From CAVZLD01 sp964522605 (lineage in GTDB: Bacteria; Planctomycetota; Planctomycetia; Pirellulales; Pirellulaceae), in NCBI GenBank assembly GCA_964522605.1, contig CAZFWV010000400.1, positions 1-6,013 on the forward strand: 6,013 nt of DNA. Direction: 5' to 3'. The position numbers and the translations under genes were made by a program. The number at the start of each line of letters is the position of its first letter. The stretch's first letter is position 1. The notes below the pieces were generated by a model that was not told where the DNA came from, ran no database searches, and saw only the letters and a list, made by a program, of their open reading frames with translations. This document shows positions 1-5,829 of this stretch, piece after piece.

Positions 1-43
1 GGCCCAGCAGGCTCAGCACGATCGCGCTCGGCTCCGGCACCGC
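1..43 (-). other. PEP-CTERM sorting signal, truncated by the window edge
   Basis: Residues 1004-1017 read AVPEPSAIVLSLLG: a Val-Pro-Glu-Pro motif followed by a hydrophobic stretch. In PEP-CTERM proteins a short Arg-rich end follows, which would lie beyond base 1. It predicts processing by an exosortase encoded elsewhere. Confidence 0.85.
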
Positions 44-3000
44 CGACACATCGGTCCGCGGTCCGATTTCATAACCGCCGTCCGAGAGAGCGGCCACCAG
101 GTCGCCCGTCCCGAAGACGCCATCGCCGTTCCAATCGCCTTCCGACCAGACGGCCGTGGCGCCCGGCTGCTCGTACTTGCCAATGCCCAGCACCTGGACG
201 AAGTCGCCCGTGTTGAACTGGCCATCGAAGTTCGCATCGCCGATCCACGTGTAACCAATGTCCTTGGCCTTGGCCCACTCGTTCACGTCGTCCACGTTGA
301 CCTGGCCGTCACCGGTCAGGTCGAATTCCTGGGGATCGGTCCCCGACGCCGAGGCCGCCGTTAGAAGATCAATGTCTTCCAGGTCGATCACGCCGTTGCC
401 GTTGAAGTCACCACGCGGGCCCGTGCCCGGTTCCACGAGAGCCAGACCGATGTTCCGCGGGAACTGTCGCAACTGGAATTCCTTGAGCGCCACGAACTTC
501 GTCACATCCATCGGGTTATTCACGTAATCCCCAATGGCTGCAAGAATCTGGATGCCCGCGTCACCACCGGCTTCCACATGGGCGGCCTCAAACTCGTACT
601 CGACACCCTCGGTCAATTCGATGAGGCCACTGAAGTTCGTGTTGCACGTTAGCGCATCACCAAACATCGAGTCGGCACCGTCTTCACCGATGGGGAAGAT
701 CGACTGAGCAGACACCTGGAAGAAATCTTCTCCGACGATGTGCAGCAGTCCTTTATCGTCGGAATCAATGTGGAACGTGACCGTCAGCGTTTCGCCTTGG
801 ACATCGTCACCGTCATCCACACTCAACGAACCAAGGATCAAGGTCGAGAAATTGTCCAAGCCGCCGCCGTTCGGGAATTGCCGAACCGTGTTGGGATCGC
901 GGAAGCCTGGAAACTCGTTGAAGGGACAGCCTTGGGCGAGGTTATTGTCGTCCAGGATCAACTCCGTGAAGTCGTCACCCGACGCGGCAAACGCATCATC
1001 TTCCAACGCAATCATCAGATCCTCATACTGCAGATCAAGCGCTGCATTCGGATCGATGTTGTTCAAGTTACCCACGAACAAGGGACCATTCAGGTAAAGG
1101 CCGGGACTGTCCGTGTAAGCTGGAAGCTCCGTCGTGTCGCCCAATGAAAGCCACTGAGCCGTATTCACGTTCGGGTGTTCACCCTGGGCACTGGTGATCT
1201 CCCAGAAGGCACCACCACCGCGTTCCCACATCACGAACTCAAACTCGTGGACTCCCGCAGTCAGCTCAATCACGCCGCGAGTATCGGCATCGCCGGTATC
1301 GGCAGCGAAGACCATCGAACGATCGTAATCCAGCCGACCACCGCCATAGACCGCCTTGAAGGGCGTATTGAGGAATCGCATCCCCATGCCGTCGTCGGAA
1401 CGAACCTGAATCGTGTACGTTCCCGGTTCCTCCACGCGGACCGCACCTCGGACCACGCTAATGAAATCGTTGTCGTCGAGTCCTGGCGTGTCGGATGGGA
1501 AAGGATACGGTGGGTCCGAAAGAATCGGACCACCGTTCGGGTTCGTATCCGGATCGGTAACGTTTGTCCGATCATACTGTTCGGAGATAATTAGATTCGG
1601 TTCCAGATCGCCGGACTTGATCTGCTCGATCAGGTCCTTGACGTTCGCCATCCCGCTGACCGTTCCCAGACCGCCGTAGTAGTCGGTAACTCCAACGGTG
1701 CCCGCACCGCCGATCGCCAATCCCGGCAGTCCCTCGGTGGTCGGCATCAACGGCTCCGCGGGTCCGATCAACGGTCGCCAAACCTGCGTATTGATGTTGA
1801 CATCCGGATTCGCGCCGTCGGAAATCGTCATTTCCCAAAAAGCGCCGCCGGCGCGTTCCCACATTAGGGCCTCAAATGCGTGATCCCCGGCCGCGAGCTG
1901 AATCACACCCCGGGTATTCGCATCCCCGGTATCCGCGGCAAAGATCATCGAGCCATCGGTATCCATCGTCCCACCACCGTGCACAGAGGTGAACGGAGTA
2001 TCGAGGACACGAAGGCCCATGCCATCGTCGGAACGAACCTGGATCGTATATTGACCCGCGGCCGGCACGGTGAAGGTTCCGCGCGCTACGCCGATGAAGT
2101 CGTCATCGTCCGTGCCCGGAAGTTCCCCGGGGAACGGAAGCGGGGGGGTGATCAAGATGGGCCCACCTGCTCCATTTGTGTCCGGATCCGTCAGGTCGCT
2201 AATCGTCATCTGCTCAGCAACAATCTCACCCGGCTCAAGATCGCCCAACTTAATCTGTTCGATATAGTCGCGCGTCTGAGCAAGTCCGCTGACCGTGCCA
2301 CCGAGATCGTAATACATCGTGATCCCGATTAATCCTGGGTTCCCTTCAAGGCCCGGCAGGTCAGTCGGCATTTGAGATGGAATTCCCGGCGCCGGAATGT
2401 TCGGAATCATGGCGGGCGATTCGAGCGGGAATTCAATCACGTACGCTCGCTGCGGGCCGCCCGATTCATCGTTGCTCGTGTTCGCTTGAATGGTCGGTGG
2501 CAACGGGTCGTTTTGGAAGAACCCACCGGAATGGTCGTTCCATTGCCCACTCGTATAGAGTTCGGCAACATCTTCAATGCCGGACGTCGCGGTCCCGGCC
2601 TGTGCGCCATCCCAGTTGTTCGGCTCGCCGGCAGCCCAGTTGTTAAAGACGAACTCCTTACCGCTCGTCCAGGCCCAACCTTTAGTCCGATTCTCTGCGC
2701 CAAAGAACTGTGATTCCTGTGGAGCCGTTACGCCGTAATTCGTCCGCTGCGGTGCGGCTCCTTCCCGGTCCGTCAGTCCGATCCAAACACCTTGAAATCC
2801 CGCGTTCCCCAGTAGGAACTGATTTTCCTCCATCGAAAGAATGTCGGCCAAGTGACCGGTCACTCCGTTATACGACTGCGACGCCGCTTCTTCGTTCGCG
2901 AGAACCCACTGAACTGGATCGTTCATAACAAACTGGTAGACGTTCCAGGTACCACCCGGCCCGTACGGGCCTTGAATGTAATCCTGGGCCTGGGCGCCAC

Positions 3001-3052
3001 GGGCACCCAGCACCGCCAGAATGGCGGTAGACATTACGAGAAACTTCTTCAT
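1..3052 (-). CDS. Giant secreted adhesin-like protein: C-type lectin domain, tandem PA14-like modules, dockerin/EF-hand loops, PEP-CTERM (3' end outside window)
   Basis: I translated this frame codon by codon: 1017 codons from the ATG at 3052 to the window edge with no stop. The start has an AGGGAG Shine-Dalgarno (3062-3067) nine bases upstream and opens a signal peptide (MKK, hydrophobic core, AQA cleavage near residue 22). In order: C-type lectin-like domain about 25-210 (WIGL 90-93, GWAWTSG 125-131, EPN 143-145, WND 171-173, YVIEF 204-208); two PA14-like modules 247-409 and 458-620; a diverged third module about 735-840; four DxNxDG-type calcium loops at 882, 911, 939 and 973; VPEPS at 1005-1009 followed by a hydrophobic stretch, the start of a PEP-CTERM signal. 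The mature part is acidic, with only two cysteines (709, 803). It is probably exported by Sec, processed by an exosortase and held at the surface, where it may bind glycans with calcium. Sugar specificity is inference. Only about 10-20 residues should be missing. Confidence 0.93.
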   Translation of the reverse strand, partial: MKKFLVMSTAILAVLGARGAQAQDYIQGPYGPGGTWNVYQFVMNDPVQWVLANEEAASQSYNGVTGHLADILSMEENQFLLGNAGFQGVWIGLTDREGAAPQRTNYGVTAPQESQFFGAENRTKGWAWTSGKEFVFNNWAAGEPNNWDGAQAGTATSGIEDVAELYTSGQWNDHSGGFFQNDPLPPTIQANTSNDESGGPQRAYVIEFPLESPAMIPNIPAPGIPSQMPTDLPGLEGNPGLIGITMYYDLGGTVSGLAQTRDYIEQIKLGDLEPGEIVAEQMTISDLTDPDTNGAGGPILITPPLPFPGELPGTDDDDFIGVARGTFTVPAAGQYTIQVRSDDGMGLRVLDTPFTSVHGGGTMDTDGSMIFAADTGDANTRGVIQLAAGDHAFEALMWERAGGAFWEMTISDGANPDVNINTQVWRPLIGPAEPLMPTTEGLPGLAIGGAGTVGVTDYYGGLGTVSGMANVKDLIEQIKSGDLEPNLIISEQYDRTNVTDPDTNPNGGPILSDPPYPFPSDTPGLDDNDFISVVRGAVRVEEPGTYTIQVRSDDGMGMRFLNTPFKAVYGGGRLDYDRSMVFAADTGDADTRGVIELTAGVHEFEFVMWERGGGAFWEITSAQGEHPNVNTAQWLSLGDTTELPAYTDSPGLYLNGPLFVGNLNNIDPNAALDLQYEDLMIALEDDAFAASGDDFTELILDDNNLAQGCPFNEFPGFRDPNTVRQFPNGGGLDNFSTLILGSLSVDDGDDVQGETLTVTFHIDSDDKGLLHIVGEDFFQVSAQSIFPIGEDGADSMFGDALTCNTNFSGLIELTEGVEYEFEAAHVEAGGDAGIQILAAIGDYVNNPMDVTKFVALKEFQLRQFPRNIGLALVEPGTGPRGDFNGNGVIDLEDIDLLTAASASGTDPQEFDLTGDGQVNVDDVNEWAKAKDIGYTWIGDANFDGQFNTGDFVQVLGIGKYEQPGATAVWSEGDWNGDGVFGTGDLVAALSDGGYEIGPRTDVSAVPEPSAIVLSLLG
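71..421 (-). other. Four EF-hand/dockerin-like calcium loops (residues 878-994)
   Basis: Loops begin DFNGNGVIDLEDI (882), DLTGDGQVNVDDV (911), DANFDGQFNTGDF (939) and DWNGDGVFGTGDL (973). Each has D-x-[NT]-x-[ND]-G with a further acidic residue at position 12, the calcium pattern of type I dockerins and EF-hands. The last two form the paired GDxNxDG...GKYE / GDWNGDG...GGYE arrangement often seen before PEP-CTERM tails in planctomycetes. No cohesin is visible, so a cellulosome role is not implied. Confidence 0.85.
533..850 (-). other. Diverged third PA14-like module (residues about 735-840)
   Basis: The strand FHIDSDDKGLLHIVG (760-774) parallels the YTIQVRSDDGMGLRVL strand of the first module. 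The later SMFG...SGLIEL (795-813) with G-V-E-Y-E-F-E (816-822) and AGGDAGIQI (828-836) parallels SMIF...RGVIQL, GDHAFE and AGGAFWEM. Order is conserved but identity is low, so this is a proposed remote copy. Confidence 0.5.
1193..2314 (-). repeat. Tandem duplication of a PA14-like module inside the giant gene
   Basis: Residues 247-409 (bases 1826-2314) and 458-620 (1193-1681) align without gaps at an offset of exactly 211 residues (633 bp). By hand count about 105 of 163 positions are identical. Shared blocks include YTIQVRSDDGMG, FAADTGDA, TRGVI and GGAFWE. The SDDG strand and the late G-H-F-E strand ending in a GGA turn suggest PA14-type beta-sandwiches; that family name is inferred from motifs. 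DNA similarity is also visible, for example 1385-1415 against 2018-2048. Confidence 0.85.
2423..2980 (-). other. C-type lectin-like domain (residues about 25-210)
   Basis: The order WIGL, WxWxxG, F-NW-x-x-G-EPNN, W-ND and a final Y-V-I-E-F strand is the CTLD signature. EPN followed by WND is the classic long-loop calcium and sugar site, which in animal lectins with EPN favours mannose-type sugars. The usual CTLD disulfide cysteines are absent (no Cys between residues 25 and 210), as in many bacterial members. The fold call is strong; the ligand is inference. Confidence 0.85.
2987..3052 (-). other. Sec signal peptide of the giant secreted protein
   Basis: Residues 1-22 have two lysines after Met, a hydrophobic core (FLVMSTAILAVLG) and an A-Q-A site before Gln-Asp, a standard type I signal peptidase pattern. 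There is no lipobox cysteine, so it is not a lipoprotein signal. Confidence 0.85.
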
Positions 3053-3061
3053 AAGTGACAA

Positions 3062-3067
3062 CTCCCT
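3062..3067 (-). promoter_or_regulatory. Shine-Dalgarno site of the giant secreted protein gene
   Basis: The minus strand reads AGGGAG nine bases before the ATG at 3052. It supports this ATG over the in-frame Met at codon 7, which would lose part of the signal peptide. Confidence 0.7.
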
Positions 3068-3133
3068 GCGCTTACGCTGTATAGAAGGGCAAGAAAGACA
3101 GCAGCACCGCAGACAGACTACGGTTACGCCGCT

Positions 3134-3144
3134 GTCACAGTGAC
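3134..3144. promoter_or_regulatory. Small perfect palindrome in the leader of the giant gene, possible operator
   Basis: GTCAC-A-GTGAC is an exact inverted repeat around one base. It lies downstream of the possible promoter and upstream of the Shine-Dalgarno, where a repressor site or small RNA hairpin could act. An 11-base palindrome can arise by chance and no regulator is known here. Confidence 0.25.
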
Positions 3145-3179
3145 TTGATGTTGCCTCTTCTTGGAGCTGTCCACCACCT

Positions 3180-3208
3180 ATTAAAACCACGGATTTGAGC
3201 GATTGCAA
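3180..3208 (-). promoter_or_regulatory. Possible sigma-70-type promoter for the giant secreted protein gene
   Basis: On the minus strand TTGCAA (3203-3208) and TTTAAT (3180-3185) are separated by 17 bases, matching -35 and -10 boxes at 4/6 and 5/6. Transcription would begin near 3173, giving a leader of about 120 nt. The spacer includes a solitary AACCACGGAT word (its reverse complement on this strand) that recurs in the repeat at 5695. This is a consensus match only; planctomycete promoters are poorly defined. Confidence 0.3.
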
Positions 3209-3295
3209 GCGATTGTGCGGGATTTGCGGGAAGAATCGATACGTCACGATCCCCGGGCGGAGCATGGAAACCCGAATCGACAGTTTTGAAGCTGC

Positions 3296-3380
3296 TCGTA
3301 GCCGAATTCGTGAGAATTCGGAGGCCCCGTGCGGGGGACTCATTGACGCCGCTTCCGAATTCTCACGAATTCGGCTACGA
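3296..3380. repeat. Perfect 27-bp inverted repeat made of two REP-like palindromes, possible terminator of the glycosyltransferase gene
   Basis: Bases 3296-3322 and 3354-3380 are exact reverse complements separated by 31 bases. Each arm contains its own 20-base palindrome (3302-3321 and 3355-3374): CCGAATTC, a 4-base spacer (GTGA or TCAC), GAATTCGG. The loop carries another small stem, CCCCG-TG-CGGGG (3325-3336). The nested symmetry resembles paired REP elements (BIMEs), which often follow genes; here it begins 21 bases after the stop of the glycosyltransferase gene. No T-run follows, so classic Rho-independent termination is not shown, but a strong RNA hairpin protecting or ending that transcript is plausible. 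Confidence 0.85.
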
Positions 3381-3400
3381 ACTCGCGCTGCGGGTTCTCA

Positions 3401-4453
3401 CTAGGCCGCGTGGAATGAGCGCTGCGGTTTCCCGGAAAGAACGCGCTCGCAGGCTGCTAGCACCACGGGAACCTCGATCGCCCGCATGGCCAGATTGGGC
3501 GCGCTGCGCCGCTGGCGGCTCGTTCCCGATTGATAAAACGCCTGAACATGGATGTTCGCCGATCCGTACGCCCCGGACTGCTCCGGCCGAGTGGGCCCGA
3601 ACAACCCCACACAGGGAGTTCCCACGGCGGCCGCCAGGTGCAGCGGCCCGGTGTCACCTGCAATGCAGAGGCGTGCTTTATGCATTAACGTGGCGAGTTC
3701 CGGCAGGGAAGTGGGTGGAGCCAGCCAGGCATGGCCGCCGCCCCCATTGACGATCTCGACCGCCCATCCATGCTCGCGCGCCCCGGCCCACGCGACTACG
3801 GAAGGCAGATCGAACTGTTGCCCCAAATGACGAGCCAATTGGCCGAATCGATGGGCAGGCCAGAGCTTGGAGTCCCAGCCGGCGCCCGGATTCAGCACGG
3901 CAAAACCACCGGTGAGATGTGTGTTTTGAATCAACGTGTCAATCGTGTCGTGTTCACGCACCGGCAATTCGAAGCAGGCTCGGGGTGCGGCAGGACATCC
4001 CAATGGCTGTAACAACTGCAGGTAGCGATCCACGACATGCTCGGCCGTCGGGGTTACCCGAACATTGTTGAGCACCAAGCTCAACTCACGTCCCTGCGGC
4101 GCCGTGAATCCGATTCGCTGCGGCGCACCACTGAGCCAACCAAGTACCGCGCTTTTCGTCAAACCCTGGGGATCGACACACGTGTCGAATCGCTCAGCCC
4201 GCAACTCCAGACGCAACTGGCGAATTGCGCTCCAAGACTTCAGCCAATCACGCTTCACCACGATCACCCGGTCCAGCCCCGGGTAGTCCTCGAGCAGACT
4301 GGCGGCAGCTCCCTGAACGATCCAGGCCAGATAGGCATCGGGAAACCGTCGTCGCAGCTCGCCCACGAGCGGCATGGTCTGAATGCAGTCACCGATAGCA
4401 CTCAAACGCGTAATCAAGATCCGTCGCCCGTGACGCTCAACCGTGCCCGTCAT
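3401..4453 (-). CDS. Glycosyltransferase family 9 (ADP-heptose:LPS heptosyltransferase-like)
   Basis: A 350-residue protein, normal size for GT9 enzymes, which transfer heptose from an ADP-sugar to lipid A-core oligosaccharide at the cytoplasmic face of the inner membrane. The N-terminal Rossmann half opens with ITRLSAIGDCIQTMPL (14-29), the family's acceptor-side motif with the likely catalytic Asp at 22, followed by RRFPDA (35-40). The donor half has NPGAGWDSKLWPAHRF (188-203) and GDTGPLHLAAAVGTP (266-280) then GLFGPTRPEQSGAYG (283-297), the nucleotide-sugar pocket with Asp267, Thr268 and His272. The ATG at 4453 has AAAGGA eight bases upstream (4462-4467). Spacers of 235 and 348 bp separate it from its neighbours, so it appears to be transcribed alone. 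The family is clear; the exact acceptor, and whether the donor is heptose, cannot be read from sequence. Confidence 0.93.
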   Translation of the reverse strand: MTGTVERHGRRILITRLSAIGDCIQTMPLVGELRRRFPDAYLAWIVQGAAASLLEDYPGLDRVIVVKRDWLKSWSAIRQLRLELRAERFDTCVDPQGLTKSAVLGWLSGAPQRIGFTAPQGRELSLVLNNVRVTPTAEHVVDRYLQLLQPLGCPAAPRACFELPVREHDTIDTLIQNTHLTGGFAVLNPGAGWDSKLWPAHRFGQLARHLGQQFDLPSVVAWAGAREHGWAVEIVNGGGGHAWLAPPTSLPELATLMHKARLCIAGDTGPLHLAAAVGTPCVGLFGPTRPEQSGAYGSANIHVQAFYQSGTSRQRRSAPNLAMRAIEVPVVLAACERVLSGKPQRSFHAA

Positions 4454-4491
4454 CGATTCGATCCTTTGCAGGTGCCGTGAATTGCGGCGGG

Positions 4492-4520
4492 ATCATAATC
4501 GCTGGGCAACGTCAGCCCAA
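4492..4520 (-). promoter_or_regulatory. Possible sigma-70-type promoter for the glycosyltransferase gene
   Basis: Minus strand TTGGGC (4515-4520, 3/6 to the -35 consensus) and TATGAT (4492-4497, 5/6 to the -10) are 17 bases apart. The predicted start near 4485 would give a leader of about 30 nt ending at the AAAGGA ribosome site. It sits just downstream, in the direction of transcription, of the minisatellite inverted repeat. Consensus match only. Confidence 0.35.
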
Positions 4521-4532
4521 GAGGAGAATGGC

Positions 4533-4734
4533 GGCTGGAGACGGGAGGCTGCAGGCTGGAGGGGGGAGGAGGAGAGTAGAGGGTAGAACCATCGACGGAA
4601 TCGATGAGGGCCCGGCCCTGTGACGCGCTTGCCCGCCCGCTCAGGGGAGACAGTTGCACAGAAAACTCTACTCTCTGCTTTCTACTCTTTACGCTCCTCT
4701 TCCCCCTCCAGCCTCCAGCCTCCCGTCTCCAGCC
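4533..4734. repeat. Long imperfect inverted repeat of GGCTGGAG minisatellite, overlapping the 3' end of the exonuclease gene
   Basis: The left arm 4533-4588 and the right arm 4680-4734 are inverted copies of about 55 bases; by hand they differ at about five positions plus one extra G. They flank a 91-base middle segment. The sequence is strongly purine/pyrimidine biased and made of variants of GGCTGGAG and GGAGGCT. The right arm merges with further units up to about 4754 and contains the TAA (4689-4691) of the exonuclease gene, so the transcript of that gene would end in a large hairpin. I see no transposase, terminal target duplication or coding frame within it. Confidence 0.85.
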
Positions 4735-5633
4735 TCTCTCCAGCCTTCAGCCTCTAAAAACACAAGCACCAACTGCAGCAATGTGACTAAATCGAGCGCG
4801 TTGTGGTGCAGGATCGCTTCGACATCACCGAGATTCCCACTGCGCACATACTCGTGATATGCAGCCGGGATGTCACGGCCGGGAATATCACCTGTTCGTT
4901 GCCGACCACAGATGTAACGTTCGAGCGTCTGCAATCGGAAATTCGGCAATCGTCCGCGCCAGCGACGACGCGCGTGGTGCAGAAGATCCAGATGCATCGG
5001 TTCCGGCCGTTGATGATCGTGGTGGAGCGGCTGAATTGAACCGGAAGACTCCGGTTTCGCGGGAGGCGATTTCGCGGTGCATCGATAGCCGAGCCGGTGG
5101 AGCGTGCTGCGGTCGTGGACCTGCGTCCAGTCAAAACTCTTGCCGTTGTACGTGATCAGCAAGTTCTTGGGCTGGACCGCATTCCAGAGTGACTGTAGCA
5201 GCGGCTTTTCTTCGCTGTAATCGCGCGCCCACAATTGCACGAGTCGAAATTCACCCTCCGTAATGTATAGCAGGCCCGCGAGAAAGATCATCGATCCGGC
5301 CAGCCCACATGTCTCCAGATCCAAGAGGATCAAACCGTGAGGGAAGACCTGGTCAAGAGTCAAGAGTTCGGCTGGAGTGTCCGGCGGCCGGAGGACTTTG
5401 TCGTGGCCAACGCGTGCAATTCGACTCGGACCCGCCGGCCACAGTTGAGACAGTGGCTGTTCGATCTGCCAGTGCATGCCCCACGGAGTGGAAATCTCGC
5501 GACCCGATGACAGGGAACTGGCAGCGGAGCGTCGTCCTGCTAATTCGGCGCAGGAGACGCGCGGGGCGCTCACTTGCGGCACGGCTGTCCGATGCAAAGC
5601 CTCGAGTCGAGATTGGAGTTCCGGAGAAAACAT
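4689..5633 (-). CDS. YprB-like RNase H-fold exonuclease (DEDD family)
   Basis: A 314-residue protein from the ATG at 5633. It carries the three exonuclease motifs of the DEDD superfamily: ILLDLETCGL (Exo I; Asp105, Glu107), ITYNGKSFDW (Exo II; Asp168) and HHNALDLVTL (Exo III; His276/277, Asp281). HLDLLHHARRRW then RLQTLERYICG between the last two is typical of the COG3359/YprB group of predicted 3'-5' nucleases. It probably degrades or trims nucleic acid in the cytoplasm using two metal ions; the substrate is unknown. The frame stays open upstream to a TTG at 5798, but those 55 residues translate an intergenic ACGGAT repeat, and MFSPELQSRLEALHR looks like a natural start. No strong Shine-Dalgarno is seen. 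Residues about 183-213 form a Pro/His-rich loop. The last 21 residues (294-314, rich in Gly, Glu and Arg) translate the minisatellite, so the original C-terminus was probably near residue 293. All catalytic motifs remain intact. Confidence 0.87.
   Translation of the reverse strand: MFSPELQSRLEALHRTAVPQVSAPRVSCAELAGRRSAASSLSSGREISTPWGMHWQIEQPLSQLWPAGPSRIARVGHDKVLRPPDTPAELLTLDQVFPHGLILLDLETCGLAGSMIFLAGLLYITEGEFRLVQLWARDYSEEKPLLQSLWNAVQPKNLLITYNGKSFDWTQVHDRSTLHRLGYRCTAKSPPAKPESSGSIQPLHHDHQRPEPMHLDLLHHARRRWRGRLPNFRLQTLERYICGRQRTGDIPGRDIPAAYHEYVRSGNLGDVEAILHHNALDLVTLLQLVLVFLEAEGWREAGDGRLEAGGGRGA
4692..4754 (-). repeat. Minisatellite-derived C-terminal tail of the exonuclease
   Basis: On the minus strand the last 21 codons before TAA are made of GAGGCTGAAGGCTGGAG-like units, giving Glu-Ala-Glu-Gly-Trp-Arg and Glu-Ala-Gly repeats unlike the rest of the protein. 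The unit also builds the adjacent inverted repeat. The likely history is insertion or expansion of the repeat at the gene's 3' end with replacement of the old stop codon. Confidence 0.7.
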
Positions 5634-5694
5634 CAATACCGAATCCGCGAAGGAACCTCGCACATGCCGAGCGACACCGAAGATCGAGAAGAGG

Positions 5695-5772
5695 AACCAC
5701 GGATCGAACGGACAAAACGGATGTCCACGGATCTGTCCGTATCGATCCGTACCCTCCGTCCAATCCGTGGTT
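5695..5772. repeat. Hairpin of phased ACGGAT/ATCCGT words upstream of the exonuclease gene
   Basis: The outer arms AACCACGGAT (5695-5704) and ATCCGTGGTT (5763-5772) are exact inverse copies. Between them are ACGGA words at about 5708, 5717 and 5727 and TCCGT words at about 5736, 5746 and 5755, spaced nine to ten bases apart and symmetric, so five short helices stack with small internal loops. An unrelated single AACCACGGAT occurs at 3185-3194. Words of this kind are, to my recollection, dispersed repeats in planctomycete and related genomes that are often mistranslated as protein ends. Here they lie about 60-140 bases upstream of the proposed start. Confidence 0.75.
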
Positions 5773-5829
5773 ACCTCTCCTCCTTCGGTCCAAACCAAAC
5801 GCGATATCTTCCGGAGGTAAAGTGACTTT

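Larger units (their letters stand above)
3053..3400. other. Spacer between glycosyltransferase and giant secreted protein gene; no gene seen
   Basis: No convincing coding frame was found. It holds, from right to left, the 27-bp inverted repeat 21 bases after the glycosyltransferase stop, a featureless stretch about 3209-3295, the possible promoter, the small palindrome and the ribosome site of the downstream gene. The apparent plus-strand frames here run into the antisense of real genes. Confidence 0.7.

Noticed and set aside
71..421. True cellulosomal dockerin
   Set aside because: Four loops instead of two, a PEP-CTERM tail right after, and no cohesin or scaffoldin nearby. The planctomycete calcium-loop tail fits better.
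740..2332. Several open plus-strand frames of 120-150 codons (740-1147, 1175-1594, 1880-2332)
   Set aside because: They are antisense to the giant secreted protein. The minus-strand frame shows clear domains, a signal peptide and repeats, while the plus-strand translations are Arg/His/Ile-rich and match no family. The two similar plus frames at 1175 and 1880 simply mirror the duplicated modules.
3286..3750. Plus-strand frame of 154 codons across the spacer and the glycosyltransferase 3' end
   Set aside because: It starts inside the REP-like inverted repeat and then reads the antisense of a well-supported GT9 gene. Its composition (Arg/Pro/Ala-rich) is that of a GC-rich shadow frame.
4037..4480. 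Plus-strand frame of 147 codons opposite the glycosyltransferase N-terminus
   Set aside because: It is antisense to the conserved GT9 N-terminal motifs and shows no recognisable domain.
4589..4679. Small mobile element bounded by the long inverted repeats
   Set aside because: The 91-base middle segment has no coding frame, and I found no target-site duplication outside the arms. The arms are simple-sequence minisatellite rather than transposon ends.
5695..5772. CRISPR-like array
   Set aside because: The repeated words are only 5-6 bases, the gaps 3-5 bases, and their orientation flips in the middle. This is a symmetric hairpin, not repeats separated by spacers.
5634..5798. TTG start at 5798 for the exonuclease
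   Set aside because: The extra 55 residues are a translation of the ACGGAT-type repeat and show no family similarity, whereas the ATG at 5633 begins a plausible YprB-type N-terminus.
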